Shown: positions 1-10,364, counted from the first letter of the stretch. The stretch is DNA of 64,000 nt from Pseudoalteromonas undina (GCF_000238275.3 NZ_AHCF03000004.1:496001-560000), one strand, 5' to 3'. Notes: generated from the sequence alone by a model not told the origin. A program made the numbers and translations.

Positions 1-282
1 TTCTTCAAGCTTTTTTTCTGGCATGTGCTGGTCGTTGTGTAATTGACCATTAAATATAATCACTTGAGCTATATCAACTTGCTGAGATTTTAACGACTCG
101 GTTAGCTCGTTTAGGCTTTGCGCTGAATAGTCGCTCTGAAAATAGTTTACGTTTATGTCGCTGTGATTAATGTTCGATGAGCTGACACAAATAATATTAA
201 ATTGTGTTGCTTGTTGGTTTAAGTGATTAACGTAAGATTGGGCAATGGCGCTACTGGCGCCAAATAAAATCACTGTTTTCAT
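1..282 (-). CDS. SDR-family oxidoreductase, N-terminal part (cut by window edge)
   Basis: Reading the minus strand from the ATG at 282 gives an open frame that runs off the window start, about 94 residues. It begins MKTVILFGASSAIAQSYVNH, a Rossmann beta-alpha-beta start with a degenerate nucleotide-binding glycine motif (GASSAIA), and later has a strand ending IIFNGQLHN that resembles the NNAG-type motif of short-chain dehydrogenases. Its ATG overlaps the stop of the upstream DUF393 gene (ATGA), so the two are translationally coupled. The SDR superfamily is clear; the substrate and the missing catalytic YxxxK cannot be seen. It resembles the C-factor (CsgA-like) SDR branch, an inference only. 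Confidence 0.75.
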   Translation of the reverse strand, partial: MKTVILFGASSAIAQSYVNHLNQQATQFNIICVSSSNINHSDINVNYFQSDYSAQSLNELTESLKSQQVDIAQVIIFNGQLHNDQHMPEKKLEE

Positions 283-677
283 TTTTCACCTTTGGTTTTG
301 ATATTACATTGACCTGAGTTGCACTGTGCATTAGGCATTAAAAAACGGCTAATGTGATGACGGTATTTTGCAAAAAAAGTATAAGCATGATCGGCAAAAA
401 AACGAATGACGGGCAAACGAATAATCTTGAGCCAAGGGTATTTGCCAACAGTATGCCAGGCTTGATAAGTCACGTCTAAGCCGTAAATTATCTGCCCATT
501 ATCAGTTTGGGCGTGCAGTATATTCATGGCGTATTGCTTATCGATTGCGGGAAAACGCTCACTAAAGTTATCAGAATTTAAATCTTCTAGTGTAATTTTA
601 TGATCAACATCGGCACGTTTTAAATGCTGCATCTCTGCATTGCAAAGGGGGCAATTAGCATCGTAAAAAATGATCAT
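279..677 (-). CDS. DUF393 / DCC-family thiol-disulfide oxidoreductase-like protein
   Basis: A 132-residue protein whose N-terminus carries the family hallmark D-x-x-C-P-L-C: Asp6, Cys9 and Cys12 in IIFYDANCPLC. This is the thioredoxin-like DUF393 (YuxK) family, thought to act on disulfides, although no member here has a defined substrate. Length is typical. No signal peptide, so it is probably cytoplasmic. The gene is followed with an ATGA overlap by the SDR gene, forming an operon that continues out of the window. Divergent from ppc; the roughly 120-bp gap must hold both promoters, but I see no convincing boxes. Confidence 0.85.
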   Translation of the reverse strand: MIIFYDANCPLCNAEMQHLKRADVDHKITLEDLNSDNFSERFPAIDKQYAMNILHAQTDNGQIIYGLDVTYQAWHTVGKYPWLKIIRLPVIRFFADHAYTFFAKYRHHISRFLMPNAQCNSGQCNIKTKGEK

Positions 678-797
678 GTCATCGCTTTGTGTTTATTTTA
701 CATATGGTTTTTTACGAGATGCTGTTGCAAATGGATCTATTAAATAAGTAAACATAATGATATTAATAGGCCTCAAAGAAACAAAGGAGAGCTAAAA

Positions 798-3443
798 ATG
801 AGTGAACAATATGCCGCCTTGCGAGGTAATGTAAATTTACTTGGGCAATTATTAGGACAAACTATTAAAGATGCTCAAGGACAAGATATTTTAGATAAAG
901 TAGAAGAAATTCGGGCTTTATCAAAATCATCTCGCAGTGGCAATGAAGCCGATCGTAAAGCGCTTATAGATGTACTGCATGCGCTTAGTGATGAAGAGCT
1001 TTTACCGGTTGCCCGTTCATTTAATCATTTTTTAAACTTAGCTAATGTTGCAGAACAGTTTCATACTGTATCACGTTTTAATGATGTTGGTTTTTGCCAA
1101 CTAAACCCTCTCACTCAAACATTAAAAACGTTAGCTGCAAAGGCCGAACAAGGTCAGCTTAATCATAATCATTTAGCTGAAACCCTCTCAAAACTCCACA
1201 TAAACTTAGTACTAACAGCACACCCAACCGAGGTGACTCGCCGTACTATTATTAATAAACATGTTGAACTTAGCGATTGTTTAGCATCGCTTGAGCGTAC
1301 CGACAATCTAGCGCAAGAACGCGAAGCAATCTTAAATCGTATTGCGCAGTTAATTAGTCAAGCATGGCATACTGACGATATTCGTCGTTCACGTCCAAGC
1401 CCTGTCGATGAGGCTAAATGGGGCTACGCAGTCATTGAAAACAGTTTGTGGGAAGCGGTGCCCCGTTTTCTACGAGAGTTTAGTCAGCATGTAAAACAGC
1501 ATTTAAGTTTGGAGTTGCCAGCAGATTACAGCCCGATAGAATTTACTTCTTGGATGGGGGGAGATCGTGATGGTAACCCGTTTGTAACCGCCGAAGTAAC
1601 CAAGCAAGTGCTCGACCATGGCCGTTGGATGGCACTGGATTTATACCAGCGTGATTTAGAAACGCTCTGTGCTGAACTTTCTATGTCGGATGCCAGCGAT
1701 GAGCTCATTAAATTGGCTGGGCAAGAGTTTGAACCGTACCGTGCTGTTTTGAAAGATGTTAAAAACCAAGTTGCAGAAACGGTGATGCATTTAAGCGCTA
1801 AAATTAAAAATAAGCGCACTGAATCTCAAGATTTAATCACCGATATTAATCAAATTAAGCACCCCATTGAAGTGTGTTATCGCTCTTTATTAAAGTGCAA
1901 CATGCAAGTAGTGGCCAATGGCTTACTACTGGATATGATCCACCGAGTAAATAGCTTTGGACTGCGTTTGGCAAAACTAGACGTGCGCCAAGATTCGTCG
2001 AGACACAGTGATGTATTTTCTGAGCTAACTCGTTACTTAGGTATTGGCGACTACAACCAATGGCAAGAGCAAGATAAGCAGGCTTTTTTACTTGCTGAGC
2101 TTAACTCTCGTCGTCCGCTTATTCCTAAGCATTGGCAACCCAGCCCTGAAGTGCAAGAGGTGCTCGACACCTTTGATGTTATTGCGCAGCAAGATGCAAA
2201 AACCTTTGGTTTATATATTATTTCTATGGCCCGAACTGCTTCTGATATTTTAGCGGTGCAGTTATTACTTAAAGAGTCAGGCTGCGGTTTTGAACTACCC
2301 GTGGCGCCCTTATTTGAGACCTTAGATGACTTAAACGATGGTCATAATGTTATTACTACATTGCTTAATAATGAGTGGTACCGAGGTCATATTAAAAATA
2401 CTCAAAATGTGATGATTGGTTATTCAGACTCAGCCAAAGATGCGGGTATGATGGCTGCTGGCTGGGCACAATATGAGGCAATGGACAAGTTAGTGCAACT
2501 GGCGGATGAACGCGGTATTGAGCTGGTTTTATTTCATGGTCGAGGAGGCACGGTTGGTCGAGGTGGTGCACCTGCTGCACAAGCTTTGCATTCGCAGCCA
2601 CCGGGTTCACTCAAAGGGGGCCTTAGGGTGACAGAGCAAGGCGAAATGATCCGCTTTAAATTTGGCTTACCCAATGTGGCATTGCAAAGCTTAAACATAT
2701 ACGCGGGTGCGGTGCTGCAAAGTAACTTATTACCACCGCCAGAGCCCAAAGATGAATGGCGCGAAGTTATGGCATTAATTAGTGATGTATCGTGCGAGCA
2801 CTACCGCAATGTGGTACGCCACGATGAAAACTTTGTACCTTACTTCAGAATGGCAACACCAGAATTGGAGCTATCTAAATTGCCATTAGGTTCAAGGCCA
2901 GCTAAACGTAATCCTAATGGTGGGGTAGAGAGCTTACGCGCTATTCCGTGGATATTTGCGTGGAGTCAAAATCGTTTAATGTTACCTGCATGGTTAGGCG
3001 CATTAAGTGGACTTAAAGCAGCGCTTGAAAAATATGGGATTGAAACCCTAAGCGAAATGAGTTTGCAATGGCCTTTCTTTCGAGCTCGTTTAGAAATGCT
3101 AGAAATGGTATTTAGTAAAGCGGATAGCTGGTTAAGTGAGCACTACGATAATGCGCTGGTGGAAGACATGTATAAACCTTTAGGTGTTGCCTTACGTGAG
3201 GAATTAGCTGAGGCGATAACCTTAGTGCAATCATTGAGCCCGCAAAAAAGTCTATTAGCCGACCAACCTTGGATCAAAGAGTCTATTGGGCTTAGAAATC
3301 CATACACAGATCCCCTTAACGTGTTACAAGTTGAGCTATTACGTCGCTCTCGTGGCGATGATAAAGGTAATGAAAGCGATATAGATAATGCCTTAATGAT
3401 CACCATGACGGGGATTGCAGCGGGTATGCGAAATACAGGTTAA
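798..3443 (+). CDS. ppc: phosphoenolpyruvate carboxylase
   Basis: Carboxylates phosphoenolpyruvate with bicarbonate to oxaloacetate, refilling the TCA cycle in the cytoplasm. The 881 residues match the bacterial enzyme length. Visible landmarks are the catalytic histidine in TAHPTEV (His142, equivalent to E. coli His138), the catalytic glycine-rich loop [14 protein letters not shown] near residues 579-592, [10 protein letters not shown] upstream of it, and the C-terminal [14 protein letters not shown], which ends in the conserved NTG. An AGGAGA SD sequence sits 7 nt before the ATG. It stands alone and ends in a strong hairpin terminator. Confidence 0.98.
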   Translation: MSEQYAALRGNVNLLGQLLGQTIKDAQGQDILDKVEEIRALSKSSRSGNEADRKALIDVLHALSDEELLPVARSFNHFLNLANVAEQFHTVSRFNDVGFCQLNPLTQTLKTLAAKAEQGQLNHNHLAETLSKLHINLVLTAHPTEVTRRTIINKHVELSDCLASLERTDNLAQEREAILNRIAQLISQAWHTDDIRRSRPSPVDEAKWGYAVIENSLWEAVPRFLREFSQHVKQHLSLELPADYSPIEFTSWMGGDRDGNPFVTAEVTKQVLDHGRWMALDLYQRDLETLCAELSMSDASDELIKLAGQEFEPYRAVLKDVKNQVAETVMHLSAKIKNKRTESQDLITDINQIKHPIEVCYRSLLKCNMQVVANGLLLDMIHRVNSFGLRLAKLDVRQDSSRHSDVFSELTRYLGIGDYNQWQEQDKQAFLLAELNSRRPLIPKHWQPSPEVQEVLDTFDVIAQQDAKTFGLYIISMARTASDILAVQLLLKESGCGFELPVAPLFETLDDLNDGHNVITTLLNNEWYRGHIKNTQNVMIGYSDSAKDAGMMAAGWAQYEAMDKLVQLADERGIELVLFHGRGGTVGRGGAPAAQALHSQPPGSLKGGLRVTEQGEMIRFKFGLPNVALQSLNIYAGAVLQSNLLPPPEPKDEWREVMALISDVSCEHYRNVVRHDENFVPYFRMATPELELSKLPLGSRPAKRNPNGGVESLRAIPWIFAWSQNRLMLPAWLGALSGLKAALEKYGIETLSEMSLQWPFFRARLEMLEMVFSKADSWLSEHYDNALVEDMYKPLGVALREELAEAITLVQSLSPQKSLLADQPWIKESIGLRNPYTDPLNVLQVELLRRSRGDDKGNESDIDNALMITMTGIAAGMRNTG

Positions 3444-3463
3444 TCCAAAATTAGATTAGTTTT

Positions 3464-3494
3464 AAAGGGAACACGCGACGTGTTCCCTTTTTTT
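3464..3494 (+). terminator. Rho-independent terminator of ppc
   Basis: A perfect 12-bp stem (AAAGGGAACACG / CGTGTTCCCTTT) with a 3-nt loop CGA, followed by a T-run. It lies 20 nt after the ppc stop and separates ppc from cdd. Confidence 0.92.
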
Positions 3495-3565
3495 ACGCTG
3501 AATAGGCTGGTATTTCGTTTGCCAACCTTTTACACTACTTGGCCATTGAACAAATAAAAACTATT

Positions 3566-4495
3566 ATGGCTTCAGCAACTTTTAAAGTGCAACATAATAC
3601 AGCACTTAGCAATTCACACATCTCATTAAACGTAGCGCAAACCCAAGCATTACGTAGTCAATTAAAAACTCAACGCGGTATTTTACATTCAAGCGATATT
3701 AAAGCGCTTTGTACTGAACTTAATGTCAGCGAAGATACTTTATTGCAAGGCTTGGTGCCTATGGCTTCTGAATTTTCAGTTGCACCTATTTCCAAGTTTC
3801 ATGTCGGCGCAATTGTTAAAGGGCTTAATTCACAAGGAAATACCACTTTTTACTTTGGTGCCAATGCTGAGTTTGATCATCAAGCACTTAGTTTAGTGGT
3901 GCATGGTGAGCAATCAGCAATTAATAATGCGTGGTTAAATGGCGCTAAGAAAGTGCTGAAAATAGCCATTAGTGATGCACCATGTGGGTATTGCCGTCAG
4001 TTTATGAATGAATTGGCTGATGCAAAAGAGCTTGATATTTTACTGCCAGCACAAAACTTTAAATTAGCAGAGCTATTACCGCATTCATTTGGACCAACCG
4101 ATTTAGGCAATGAGCACAGCTTATTTAACCCAGCAGAGCAAACTAAGTGCTTTAAAGAGACAGACCTTGATGAAAAGCTGATGAGTTATGCTTTAGCGGC
4201 TTATGTTCCATACAGTCAAAATTACAGTGCGGTAAAAATAAGCACGTTAGAAAATGGTGACTTTTATGGCAGCTATGCTGAAAATGCAGCATACAGCCCG
4301 AGCTTATCGCCATTGCAAAGCGCGGTGAGTCAATTGTTTGTAGCAGGATTAAGTTTTGATAAGCAAACAGTAAAATCAATTACTTTATTAGAAACTGCTG
4401 GTCATGAAAACCAATCAGGGGTAGCAAAAGCAGTGTTAGCAAGCTTTGATAGCTTACCAACACTTGAGGTTATTAGCGCAACATTAGCCAAGTAA
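3566..4495 (+). CDS. cdd: cytidine deaminase (two-domain, E. coli type)
   Basis: Deaminates cytidine/deoxycytidine to uridine/deoxyuridine in pyrimidine salvage. About 309 residues with the two-domain layout of the dimeric E. coli enzyme: N-terminal catalytic domain and C-terminal broken copy containing [17 protein letters not shown]. Zinc ligands and catalytic acid are visible: His113 and Glu115 in HGEQSAI, Cys140 and Cys143 in [12 protein letters not shown]. The usual HAE motif is HGE here. The ATG at 3566 is preferred over an in-frame TTG at 3539, which lacks a ribosome site; the site for 3566 is also weak. It converges on udp, the next step of the pathway, with a 12-bp overlap of the 3' ends. 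Confidence 0.95.
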   Translation: MASATFKVQHNTALSNSHISLNVAQTQALRSQLKTQRGILHSSDIKALCTELNVSEDTLLQGLVPMASEFSVAPISKFHVGAIVKGLNSQGNTTFYFGANAEFDHQALSLVVHGEQSAINNAWLNGAKKVLKIAISDAPCGYCRQFMNELADAKELDILLPAQNFKLAELLPHSFGPTDLGNEHSLFNPAEQTKCFKETDLDEKLMSYALAAYVPYSQNYSAVKISTLENGDFYGSYAENAAYSPSLSPLQSAVSQLFVAGLSFDKQTVKSITLLETAGHENQSGVAKAVLASFDSLPTLEVISATLAK

Positions 4496-5239
4496 CACTT
4501 TAGCGGCTTCAAGCACCACGGCAACAGACTTTTTCTCAATCTCGCCGTGGTCCACGTTTGGAATTTCTTGACGTGTTCTATTTACTAATACACCTGCAAC
4601 ACAAGCGGCTTGTAAGCCAAGTGCGGCACACATGGTAAATAAAGTAGCTGATTCCATTTCATAGTTCATTACGCCCAATTTTTGCCATTCTTCACAGCTA
4701 CCTTGTAATGATTTAGGTACGTAGCCAGAATGCGTATCATAACGCTCTTGACCTGGGTAGAAGGTGTCGCTCGAAGCAGTTATACCAATATGGAAATCGA
4801 TATTAAGGTTTTCACAGGCTTTTACCATAGCTTGAGTAGCAAAAAAATCAGATACGGCAGGATAGCACAGCGGTGCAAAGTGCTGACTCGCGCCATCTAA
4901 TCGTACCGAAGCTTGGCTAATTAAAATATCGCCTTCGTTAATGTGCGGTTGAATTGCACCTGTTGTACCAATGCGAAGAAAGCTACGTACGCCTAGTTGT
5001 GCCAGTTCTTCAACGGCAATTGACGTTGAAGGGCCGCCAATACCGGTTGAGCATACCACTACAGAGTGACCGTTTAATTGGCCTAAATAAATGTGAAACT
5101 CACGCGTTTGAGCAAGGCAGGTTGGATTATCTAAGAACTGTGAAATACGTGCTGCACGATCTGGATCGCCTGGAACAATTGCCAGTTTTGCACCTTTTAA
5201 ATCATCAATACACAGTCCTAAGTGAAATACCTTTTCCAT
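4484..5239 (-). CDS. udp: uridine phosphorylase
   Basis: Cleaves uridine with phosphate to uracil and ribose-1-phosphate, directly after cytidine deaminase in salvage. The 251 residues match the hexameric NP-I family. Key parts are the phosphate-binding VPGDPDRA near residues 22-29, [10 protein letters not shown] around residue 90 (GTTG), and the nucleoside-binding [13 protein letters not shown] in the C-terminal half. An AAGG SD sequence lies upstream of the ATG. Tail-to-tail with cdd, overlapping by 12 bp, so the pair is functionally linked but separately transcribed. Confidence 0.96.
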   Translation of the reverse strand: MEKVFHLGLCIDDLKGAKLAIVPGDPDRAARISQFLDNPTCLAQTREFHIYLGQLNGHSVVVCSTGIGGPSTSIAVEELAQLGVRSFLRIGTTGAIQPHINEGDILISQASVRLDGASQHFAPLCYPAVSDFFATQAMVKACENLNIDFHIGITASSDTFYPGQERYDTHSGYVPKSLQGSCEEWQKLGVMNYEMESATLFTMCAALGLQAACVAGVLVNRTRQEIPNVDHGEIEKKSVAVVLEAAKVLLG

Positions 5240-5661
5240 AACTAAGCCTTTTTAATAAGAATTGTTGTCAATTTACCATGATTACGAGAAACATAAGTGA
5301 AGTACAGGACGGATGTCCGTATTGACTTAATTTGATTTATTCACCAACTCTGAATATTCAATCAATGGCAAAAATTACTAGAAAAATGAGCCAGTTGACT
5401 TGTTTGCTCAGACACTATATTCATACCTCATAGCAAACCAATAGCTAGGCTAAAGAGTCGTTAGCTATAATTTAAATTGTTTATATTCAATTGGTTAGTA
5501 AGTGGGTTTGGTTTTTATTTACCACTAACCTAAGAGAGCAAAACAAAGCGCCTTGTGATTTTTAGCATACTATGCAAATTATCTAAAATTAATTCAGCGT
5601 GCGATGTTTTGCATAACTACTCAATAATAGACAAGATATTCAGATTGAAAAAGGGTTTACA
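5240..5661. other. Intergenic region between udp and the ureohydrolase gene
   Basis: A 422-bp AT-rich gap between divergent genes, expected to carry both promoters. On the plus strand, TTGACT (5395-5400) and TATATT (5416-5421) are promoter-like, but their 15-bp spacing is short. A hairpin-forming repeat GGTTAG / CTAACC spans 5493-5530, and a small inverted repeat GGAC/GTCC lies at about 5307-5318. No coding frame or RNA gene could be recognised. Confidence 0.5.
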
Positions 5662-6771
5662 ATGAGCACACAATTTCAAGCATTTAAAGATAAAGTTGAA
5701 CACTGTTTATGTGCACCTGGCGACGGTGTTTTTACGGTCAATACGGCTAAAGAACGCAAAGCAGCGCTTAGAAATAAATTATATGGGCAAACTGAAAATG
5801 TCGATGTTTTATGGCGTGACTCACTTAACGAGCTACCTAATTCACCACATAAAGCAGTAATGCTAGGCATTAGCTCTGATTGCGGTGGTGGGATTTTACG
5901 TGGCGCTAACTGGGGGCCTTTATTTTTACGCTCAGCATTGATTGATCAACAAACACAGTGTCGTTCGTTTGATTTAGGTGATGTACGTGTAATACCGCAT
6001 TTATTACACGATAAGTATTTAAATGAGGCCACTATCACTAATTGCCAAAAGGCCCTATACGGAAATGACAATAACGATCATTATGTAAGCCCATTGTCTA
6101 TTACTGAAGATGTGTGTGATAGCTTTTATGCGACATTCCAAGACAAAGGTATTTTTGGTATTGGCGGCGACCACTCAATTAGCTACCCGTTAACAAAAGC
6201 GTATTTAAAAGCAAAACGCGAGCAAGGTAAACGTACGGCAATTATTCACTTTGATGCTCACACCGACTTACTCGTAGAGCGTTTGGGCATTGACTTATGT
6301 TTTGGCTCTTGGTGCACACATATTTTAGAATTCTTACCAGCGCCGCATCATTTAATTCAATTTGGTATTCGCTCAAGTGGCAAGCCTAAATCACATTGGG
6401 AAAGTACTTTTGGCGTAAAACAACATTGGGCTGCTGAAATTATAGAGCGTGGCGCAGCTGCGGTTGCGGCTGATGTTATTGCGCAATTAAAAGCAGACAA
6501 GGTCGATGAAGTGTATGTAAGCTTTGATATTGATGCCCTCGATGCCGAATTTGCATCAGCAACAGGTACACCCGAAGAAAATGGCTTAACGCCACAACAC
6601 GCACTTGATATTTTGTCAGCGATTGCTGATGAATTCCCTATAACGGGGGCTGATATGATGGAGATAGCTCCGTTTACTGACAGCTCTTTAGTGGGTCAAT
6701 CAAGCTCTGAGACGACACTGAGAGAAGGCGCTAAAATCTCAGCGTTTTTAATTAACGCAATGAACCGCTAA
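5662..6771 (+). CDS. arginase/agmatinase/formimidoylglutamase-family ureohydrolase
   Basis: A binuclear-manganese hydrolase of the ureohydrolase superfamily, 369 residues. All metal-binding motifs are present: GGDHS (His171), DAHTD (Asp198, His200, Asp202) and SFDIDALD (Asp289, Asp291). The family hydrolyses guanidino or formimino compounds, releasing urea or formamide. The substrate cannot be decided from sequence: no hut, arginine or polyamine genes are adjacent, and the N-terminal 90 residues are longer than in classical arginases. Monocistronic by spacing, with a weak AAGGG site before the ATG. Confidence 0.85.
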   Translation: MSTQFQAFKDKVEHCLCAPGDGVFTVNTAKERKAALRNKLYGQTENVDVLWRDSLNELPNSPHKAVMLGISSDCGGGILRGANWGPLFLRSALIDQQTQCRSFDLGDVRVIPHLLHDKYLNEATITNCQKALYGNDNNDHYVSPLSITEDVCDSFYATFQDKGIFGIGGDHSISYPLTKAYLKAKREQGKRTAIIHFDAHTDLLVERLGIDLCFGSWCTHILEFLPAPHHLIQFGIRSSGKPKSHWESTFGVKQHWAAEIIERGAAAVAADVIAQLKADKVDEVYVSFDIDALDAEFASATGTPEENGLTPQHALDILSAIADEFPITGADMMEIAPFTDSSLVGQSSSETTLREGAKISAFLINAMNR

Positions 6772-6800
6772 TTTCAAAAGCTAAAAATTGGCTATTTGCA

Positions 6801-6868
6801 AATAACCCGCTATATTTAATTGGCTTTTATTGAAAAGTGACGTCTTAAATTTAATAGAGCGGGTTATT
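6801..6868 (+). repeat. Inverted repeat abutting the start of the solute-binding protein gene
   Basis: An 11-bp perfect inverted repeat, AATAACCCGCT at 6801-6811 and AGCGGGTTATT at 6858-6868, with 46 bp between. The second arm ends at the base before the proposed GTG start at 6869, so in RNA it could occlude the ribosome site, or it could be an operator. Function unknown. Confidence 0.5.
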
Positions 6869-7570
6869 GTGATTAAGTGGTGTTTTGTATTATTACTCAT
6901 TGTAAGCCAACACTGCGCAGCTAAACTCACTGTTGTAACAGAGAATTTTGCACCTGCGCAGTATCTTGATGCGAACAACAATTTAGTCGGTGATGCTGCC
7001 GATATAGTACGATTAGTGCTTGATAATGCTGGGATTGATTATTCAATTTCAGTAAACGATTGGAGCATGACTTATAATATTGCATTAAGAGATCCTCAAA
7101 CCTGTATCTTCTCTATTTCTCGCTCACCTGAGCGTGAGAGTAGCTTTGTTTGGTTTGCTAAATTAGCTCAATTTGATACTAACTTCTACTCACTTAAGAG
7201 CAAAGGCATTGTGCTAACAAGCCTTGATCAGGCGAAGCAATATAGAATTGCAGTATTAAAAGATAATTACAGCCACCACTATTTACTCTCCCAAGGCTTT
7301 AAAGAAAACGAAAATTTAATGCTTTTTAATAGCTTTGATAATATTTTTAAAATAATTAGAGCGCGAAGTTCCAGCATTGATTTGGTTGTAATACCTGCAC
7401 AGAGAATAAATCATGAACAGTCCCACTTATTAAATGAACTACAGCTCGAGCCATTAATGCCCATCAACGTCAGCCAAGCTCCCTTATATTTTGCGTGTAA
7501 CAAAAACCTACCTAATAAATTAAAGCAGCAACTTAGCACGGCCTTTGCTTTGTATGAATCGCAACTATAA
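6869..7570 (+). CDS. orphan periplasmic solute-binding protein (SBP_bac_3-like)
   Basis: About 233 residues. The frame opens at a TTG at 6830, but the GTG at 6869 gives a clean signal peptide (IKWCFVLLLIVSQHCAA then KLTVVTE), so I prefer it. The mature protein looks like a small type-2 periplasmic binding fold of the amino-acid-binding family: LTVVTENFAPAQYLDANNNL at the start, then a segment like a ligand-gated lobe. No ABC permease or ATPase is nearby, as is common for such proteins in Alteromonadales. Ligand unknown; it may be a sensor or scavenging protein rather than a transporter part. Confidence 0.7.
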   Translation: MIKWCFVLLLIVSQHCAAKLTVVTENFAPAQYLDANNNLVGDAADIVRLVLDNAGIDYSISVNDWSMTYNIALRDPQTCIFSISRSPERESSFVWFAKLAQFDTNFYSLKSKGIVLTSLDQAKQYRIAVLKDNYSHHYLLSQGFKENENLMLFNSFDNIFKIIRARSSSIDLVVIPAQRINHEQSHLLNELQLEPLMPINVSQAPLYFACNKNLPNKLKQQLSTAFALYESQL

Positions 7571-7681
7571 ATATTAAAATATTAAGAAAATAATATTATA
7601 TAAATATCAATTGCCCTGTTTATAAAAGCGGCTATAATCCAGCTGCTTTTGCTAATAAAAGCGATTATTTTGGAGTTATAA

Positions 7682-8971
7682 ATGGGTGATTTAATCGGGA
7701 TTGCATTATTAATCTTGATGAGTGCGTTATTTGCGATGTCAGAAATTTCGATTGCCGCTTCACGCAAAATAAAGTTAAGAGTTATGGCCGACGAAGGAAA
7801 TGTGCAAGCGCTGGCGGTTTTAAAGCTGCAAGAGCAGCCCGGTGCTTTTTTTGCCATGATCCAAATTACGCTCAATGCGATTGCCATATTAGGTGGGATT
7901 GTTGGTGAGCAGGCATTATCGCCTTACGTGCAAGAAATACTGCAATTATTTTATCAGGGGCCGTTACTTGGTCAAATTAGCTTTTTACTGTCGTTTTTAA
8001 TTATTACCTCATTATTTATATTATTTGCTGATTTGCTCCCAAAGCGATTAGCAATGATTTTACCTGAAGCTGTTGCTGTGCGTGTAGTTACAATTATGCG
8101 ATGGGTGACTTTCGCGCTAACACCATTGGTATTATTTTTTAACGGCTTAACCAACATCGTATTGCGGGTGTTTAAAGTACCCAGTGAGCGTGAGGATATT
8201 GTTACTACTGAAGATATTGTTGCCATGATGGATGCTGGTGCTGAGTATGGCAGCCTTCAACAGCAGGAATATGACTTAATTGGTAATGTATTTGATTTAG
8301 AAGCGCGCTTTTTATCAAGCGTGATGTCGCCACGTGAGCAAATAGTTTACTTCGACATTGATGAGTCGAGTGAAGATATAGCCAATAAAATTATTGAGCA
8401 TCCACATAATCACTTTTTAGTGTGTAAAGGCAACCTTGATAAGTTAATTGGCTCGGTTGAGTCAAAAGATATTTTACGCCAAGTGCTTAAAGGTGAGGCG
8501 GCAAACATTAATGCGGGTATGCTAGATAAAGATATTTTTTACTTACCAGAAACACTGAGCTTATCTGAATCGCTAAATGCGTTTAAAACTGCGGTTCACC
8601 CTTTTGCTGTGGTGGTCAATGAATATGCGCTAGTGGTTGGAATCGTGACAGTTAAAGATTTAATGAAAGGCTTTATGGGTGATTTAATCACGCATCAAAG
8701 TGAGGAGCTAATCATTGAGCGTGATGCTAACTCTTGGTTGGTCGATGGTTTAACACCTATTGTTGAATTAGCCAAAGTACTGGAAATAGATGAGTTTCCA
8801 GATCAAAACCATTATGAAACGGTCGCCGGGTATTTAATTTACACCATGAAGCATATTCCTAAACGTGCAGAATTTATTGTATTTTCAGGCTTTAAATTTG
8901 AAGTAGTGGATGTAGAAGGCATTCGTATTGAGCAGTTACTCGTCTCTAGGATGAACCCTGAGAGCGAGTAA
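7682..8971 (+). CDS. CNNM/HlyC-CorC family membrane protein (DUF21, CBS pair, CorC_HlyC domain)
   Basis: 429 residues with the family domain order. An N-terminal DUF21 membrane domain, residues about 1-180, has four hydrophobic segments. A pair of CBS domains follows at about 200-330 (MSPREQIVYFDI..., LPETLSLSESL...), then a C-terminal CorC_HlyC domain at about 345-425 containing WLVDGLTPIVELAKVL and ETVAGYLIY. Such proteins are linked to Mg/Co resistance or, for the YtfL/PaeA branch, polyamine efflux; length and layout are closest to that branch, an inference. GGAG precedes the ATG and a strong terminator follows. Confidence 0.88.
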   Translation: MGDLIGIALLILMSALFAMSEISIAASRKIKLRVMADEGNVQALAVLKLQEQPGAFFAMIQITLNAIAILGGIVGEQALSPYVQEILQLFYQGPLLGQISFLLSFLIITSLFILFADLLPKRLAMILPEAVAVRVVTIMRWVTFALTPLVLFFNGLTNIVLRVFKVPSEREDIVTTEDIVAMMDAGAEYGSLQQQEYDLIGNVFDLEARFLSSVMSPREQIVYFDIDESSEDIANKIIEHPHNHFLVCKGNLDKLIGSVESKDILRQVLKGEAANINAGMLDKDIFYLPETLSLSESLNAFKTAVHPFAVVVNEYALVVGIVTVKDLMKGFMGDLITHQSEELIIERDANSWLVDGLTPIVELAKVLEIDEFPDQNHYETVAGYLIYTMKHIPKRAEFIVFSGFKFEVVDVEGIRIEQLLVSRMNPESE

Positions 8972-9000
8972 CAGTCGCTAAAATTAAATAATTGATTAAC

Positions 9001-9034
9001 GGCAGTCAATGTATTTGCATTGGCTGCCTTTTTT
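9001..9034 (+). terminator. Rho-independent terminator
   Basis: Stem GGCAGTCAATG / CATTGGCTGCC (11 bp, one G-T pair), loop of 6 nt, then six T. It ends the CNNM-family gene. Confidence 0.9.
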
Positions 9035-9147
9035 ATGGAGGTCACTGATATAGTTTAACTATTGTTTGAGTTAATTTTGTGACAACTATAATCAATTGTA
9101 AAAATGTGTAAATGTTGCCCATTAGCTATTTTTAATTGTTGTACTAT

Positions 9148-9175
9148 AGTTTAGAATGATCGTTCATTCTAAACT
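9148..9175. promoter_or_regulatory. 28-bp palindromic operator before the RND efflux operon
   Basis: AGTTTAGAATGA (9148-9159), a 4-nt centre TCGT, then TCATTCTAAACT (9164-9175): 12-bp arms, perfectly complementary. It overlaps a -10-like TATAGT at 9145-9150 and ends 14 bp before the acrA-like start. Size and position are typical of a TetR/AcrR repressor site, and a TetR gene closes the locus at 15035. Repressor identity is inferred. Confidence 0.82.
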
Positions 9176-9189
9176 AAAAGGTATTTAAC

Positions 9190-10353
9190 ATGCAGCGTTC
9201 CCGCATCGCTTTTTTTGTATTTTCAGCCCTCGTTGGTTCTGTTGCTTTAAGTGGATGTGATCAGGTAGCTGAGCAACCTAAGGCTTCTGCTCCTGCAGCA
9301 ACACCCGTTGGTGTTGTCACATTAAACAGCCAAGCAATTACACTTAAAAAAGAATTACCTGGTCGTGTAAGTGCGTTTCAAATTGCTGAAATTCGTCCTC
9401 AGGTAAGTGGAATTGTGCAATCACGCTTATTTGAAGAGGGGACTCAGGTTGAGAAAGGCCAAGCACTTTACCAAATTAATCCCGATATTTTTGAAGCCGA
9501 ATTAGCAGCCAGCAGAGCGGCGGTTGCTCGCGCAGAAGCCAGTATAGCCAGTAGTAAATCTAAAGCGTCGCGTTATAAAGAATTATTAGCAATTAAAGCT
9601 GTAAGCCAGCAAGATTTTGACGAAGCCGATGCAGCTTCTAAGCAAGCCTCTGCAGAATTATTAACGGCACAAGCGCAATTAAAAAGTGCGCAAATCAACC
9701 TTGATTATAGCCATGTTTCTTCGCCAATTAGCGGCCAAATTAGTAAATCAAGCGTTACTGTAGGTGCATTAGTTAGCGCAGGTCAAACAAGCGCGCTGGC
9801 AACAGTTACACAGCTTGATCCTATCTATGTAGATTTAACCCAATCAAGTAATGAGTTAACTAAACTCAAAAGAGCGCTGGCATCAGGTGCTTTAGGTGTC
9901 GACTCTACAACACAAACCGATGTAGAACTAATAATGGAAGATGGCTCAGTATATCCTCATAAAGGTACATTACAGTTCTCTGAAGTAACGGTTGATCCTA
10001 GTACTGGGTCAGTGACTTTACGTGCTAAATTTCCAAACCCTGAAAAGCTATTACTACCAGGTATGTATGTGCGTGCTGAGGTGGTTGAAGGTGTTAAGTC
10101 AGACGCAATATTAGCTCCTCAACGTGGTGTGAGCCGTAATACCAAAGGTGAACCTACAGCTATGGTTGTTAGCAAAAACAATACAGTTGAAAGCCGTGTA
10201 TTAAAAGTAGAGCGTACTTTAGGCGCAAATTGGTTGGTGAGCGAAGGCTTAGCCGATGGCGACCAATTGATTGTGGAAGGGCTACAAAAGATTCGCCCAG
10301 GTGCACCAGTTACGGCAACCGCTGCACAGTCTTCTGCAAATAACAGCCAATAA
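9190..10353 (+). CDS. acrA: RND efflux periplasmic adaptor subunit (AcrA/MexA type)
   Basis: The membrane-fusion protein linking the inner-membrane pump to the outer-membrane channel. 387 residues, with a lipoprotein signal ending ALSGC (Cys23), so lipid-anchored in the periplasm. The lipoyl half-motif [20 protein letters not shown] and the later [15 protein letters not shown] flank a coiled-coil hairpin (residues about 95-165, Ala/Glu/Ser rich), followed by beta-barrel and membrane-proximal domains. An AAAAGG site lies 9 nt before the ATG. First gene of the operon, 11 bp from the pump gene, directly behind the palindromic operator. Confidence 0.93.
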   Translation: MQRSRIAFFVFSALVGSVALSGCDQVAEQPKASAPAATPVGVVTLNSQAITLKKELPGRVSAFQIAEIRPQVSGIVQSRLFEEGTQVEKGQALYQINPDIFEAELAASRAAVARAEASIASSKSKASRYKELLAIKAVSQQDFDEADAASKQASAELLTAQAQLKSAQINLDYSHVSSPISGQISKSSVTVGALVSAGQTSALATVTQLDPIYVDLTQSSNELTKLKRALASGALGVDSTTQTDVELIMEDGSVYPHKGTLQFSEVTVDPSTGSVTLRAKFPNPEKLLLPGMYVRAEVVEGVKSDAILAPQRGVSRNTKGEPTAMVVSKNNTVESRVLKVERTLGANWLVSEGLADGDQLIVEGLQKIRPGAPVTATAAQSSANNSQ

Positions 10354-10364
10354 CGGAGAGTTTT

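Noticed and set aside
5395-5421. Sigma-70 promoter TTGACT/TATATT ahead of the ureohydrolase gene
   Set aside because: Spacing is only 15 bp and it lies about 240 bp upstream of the gene; not strong enough to call as a feature.
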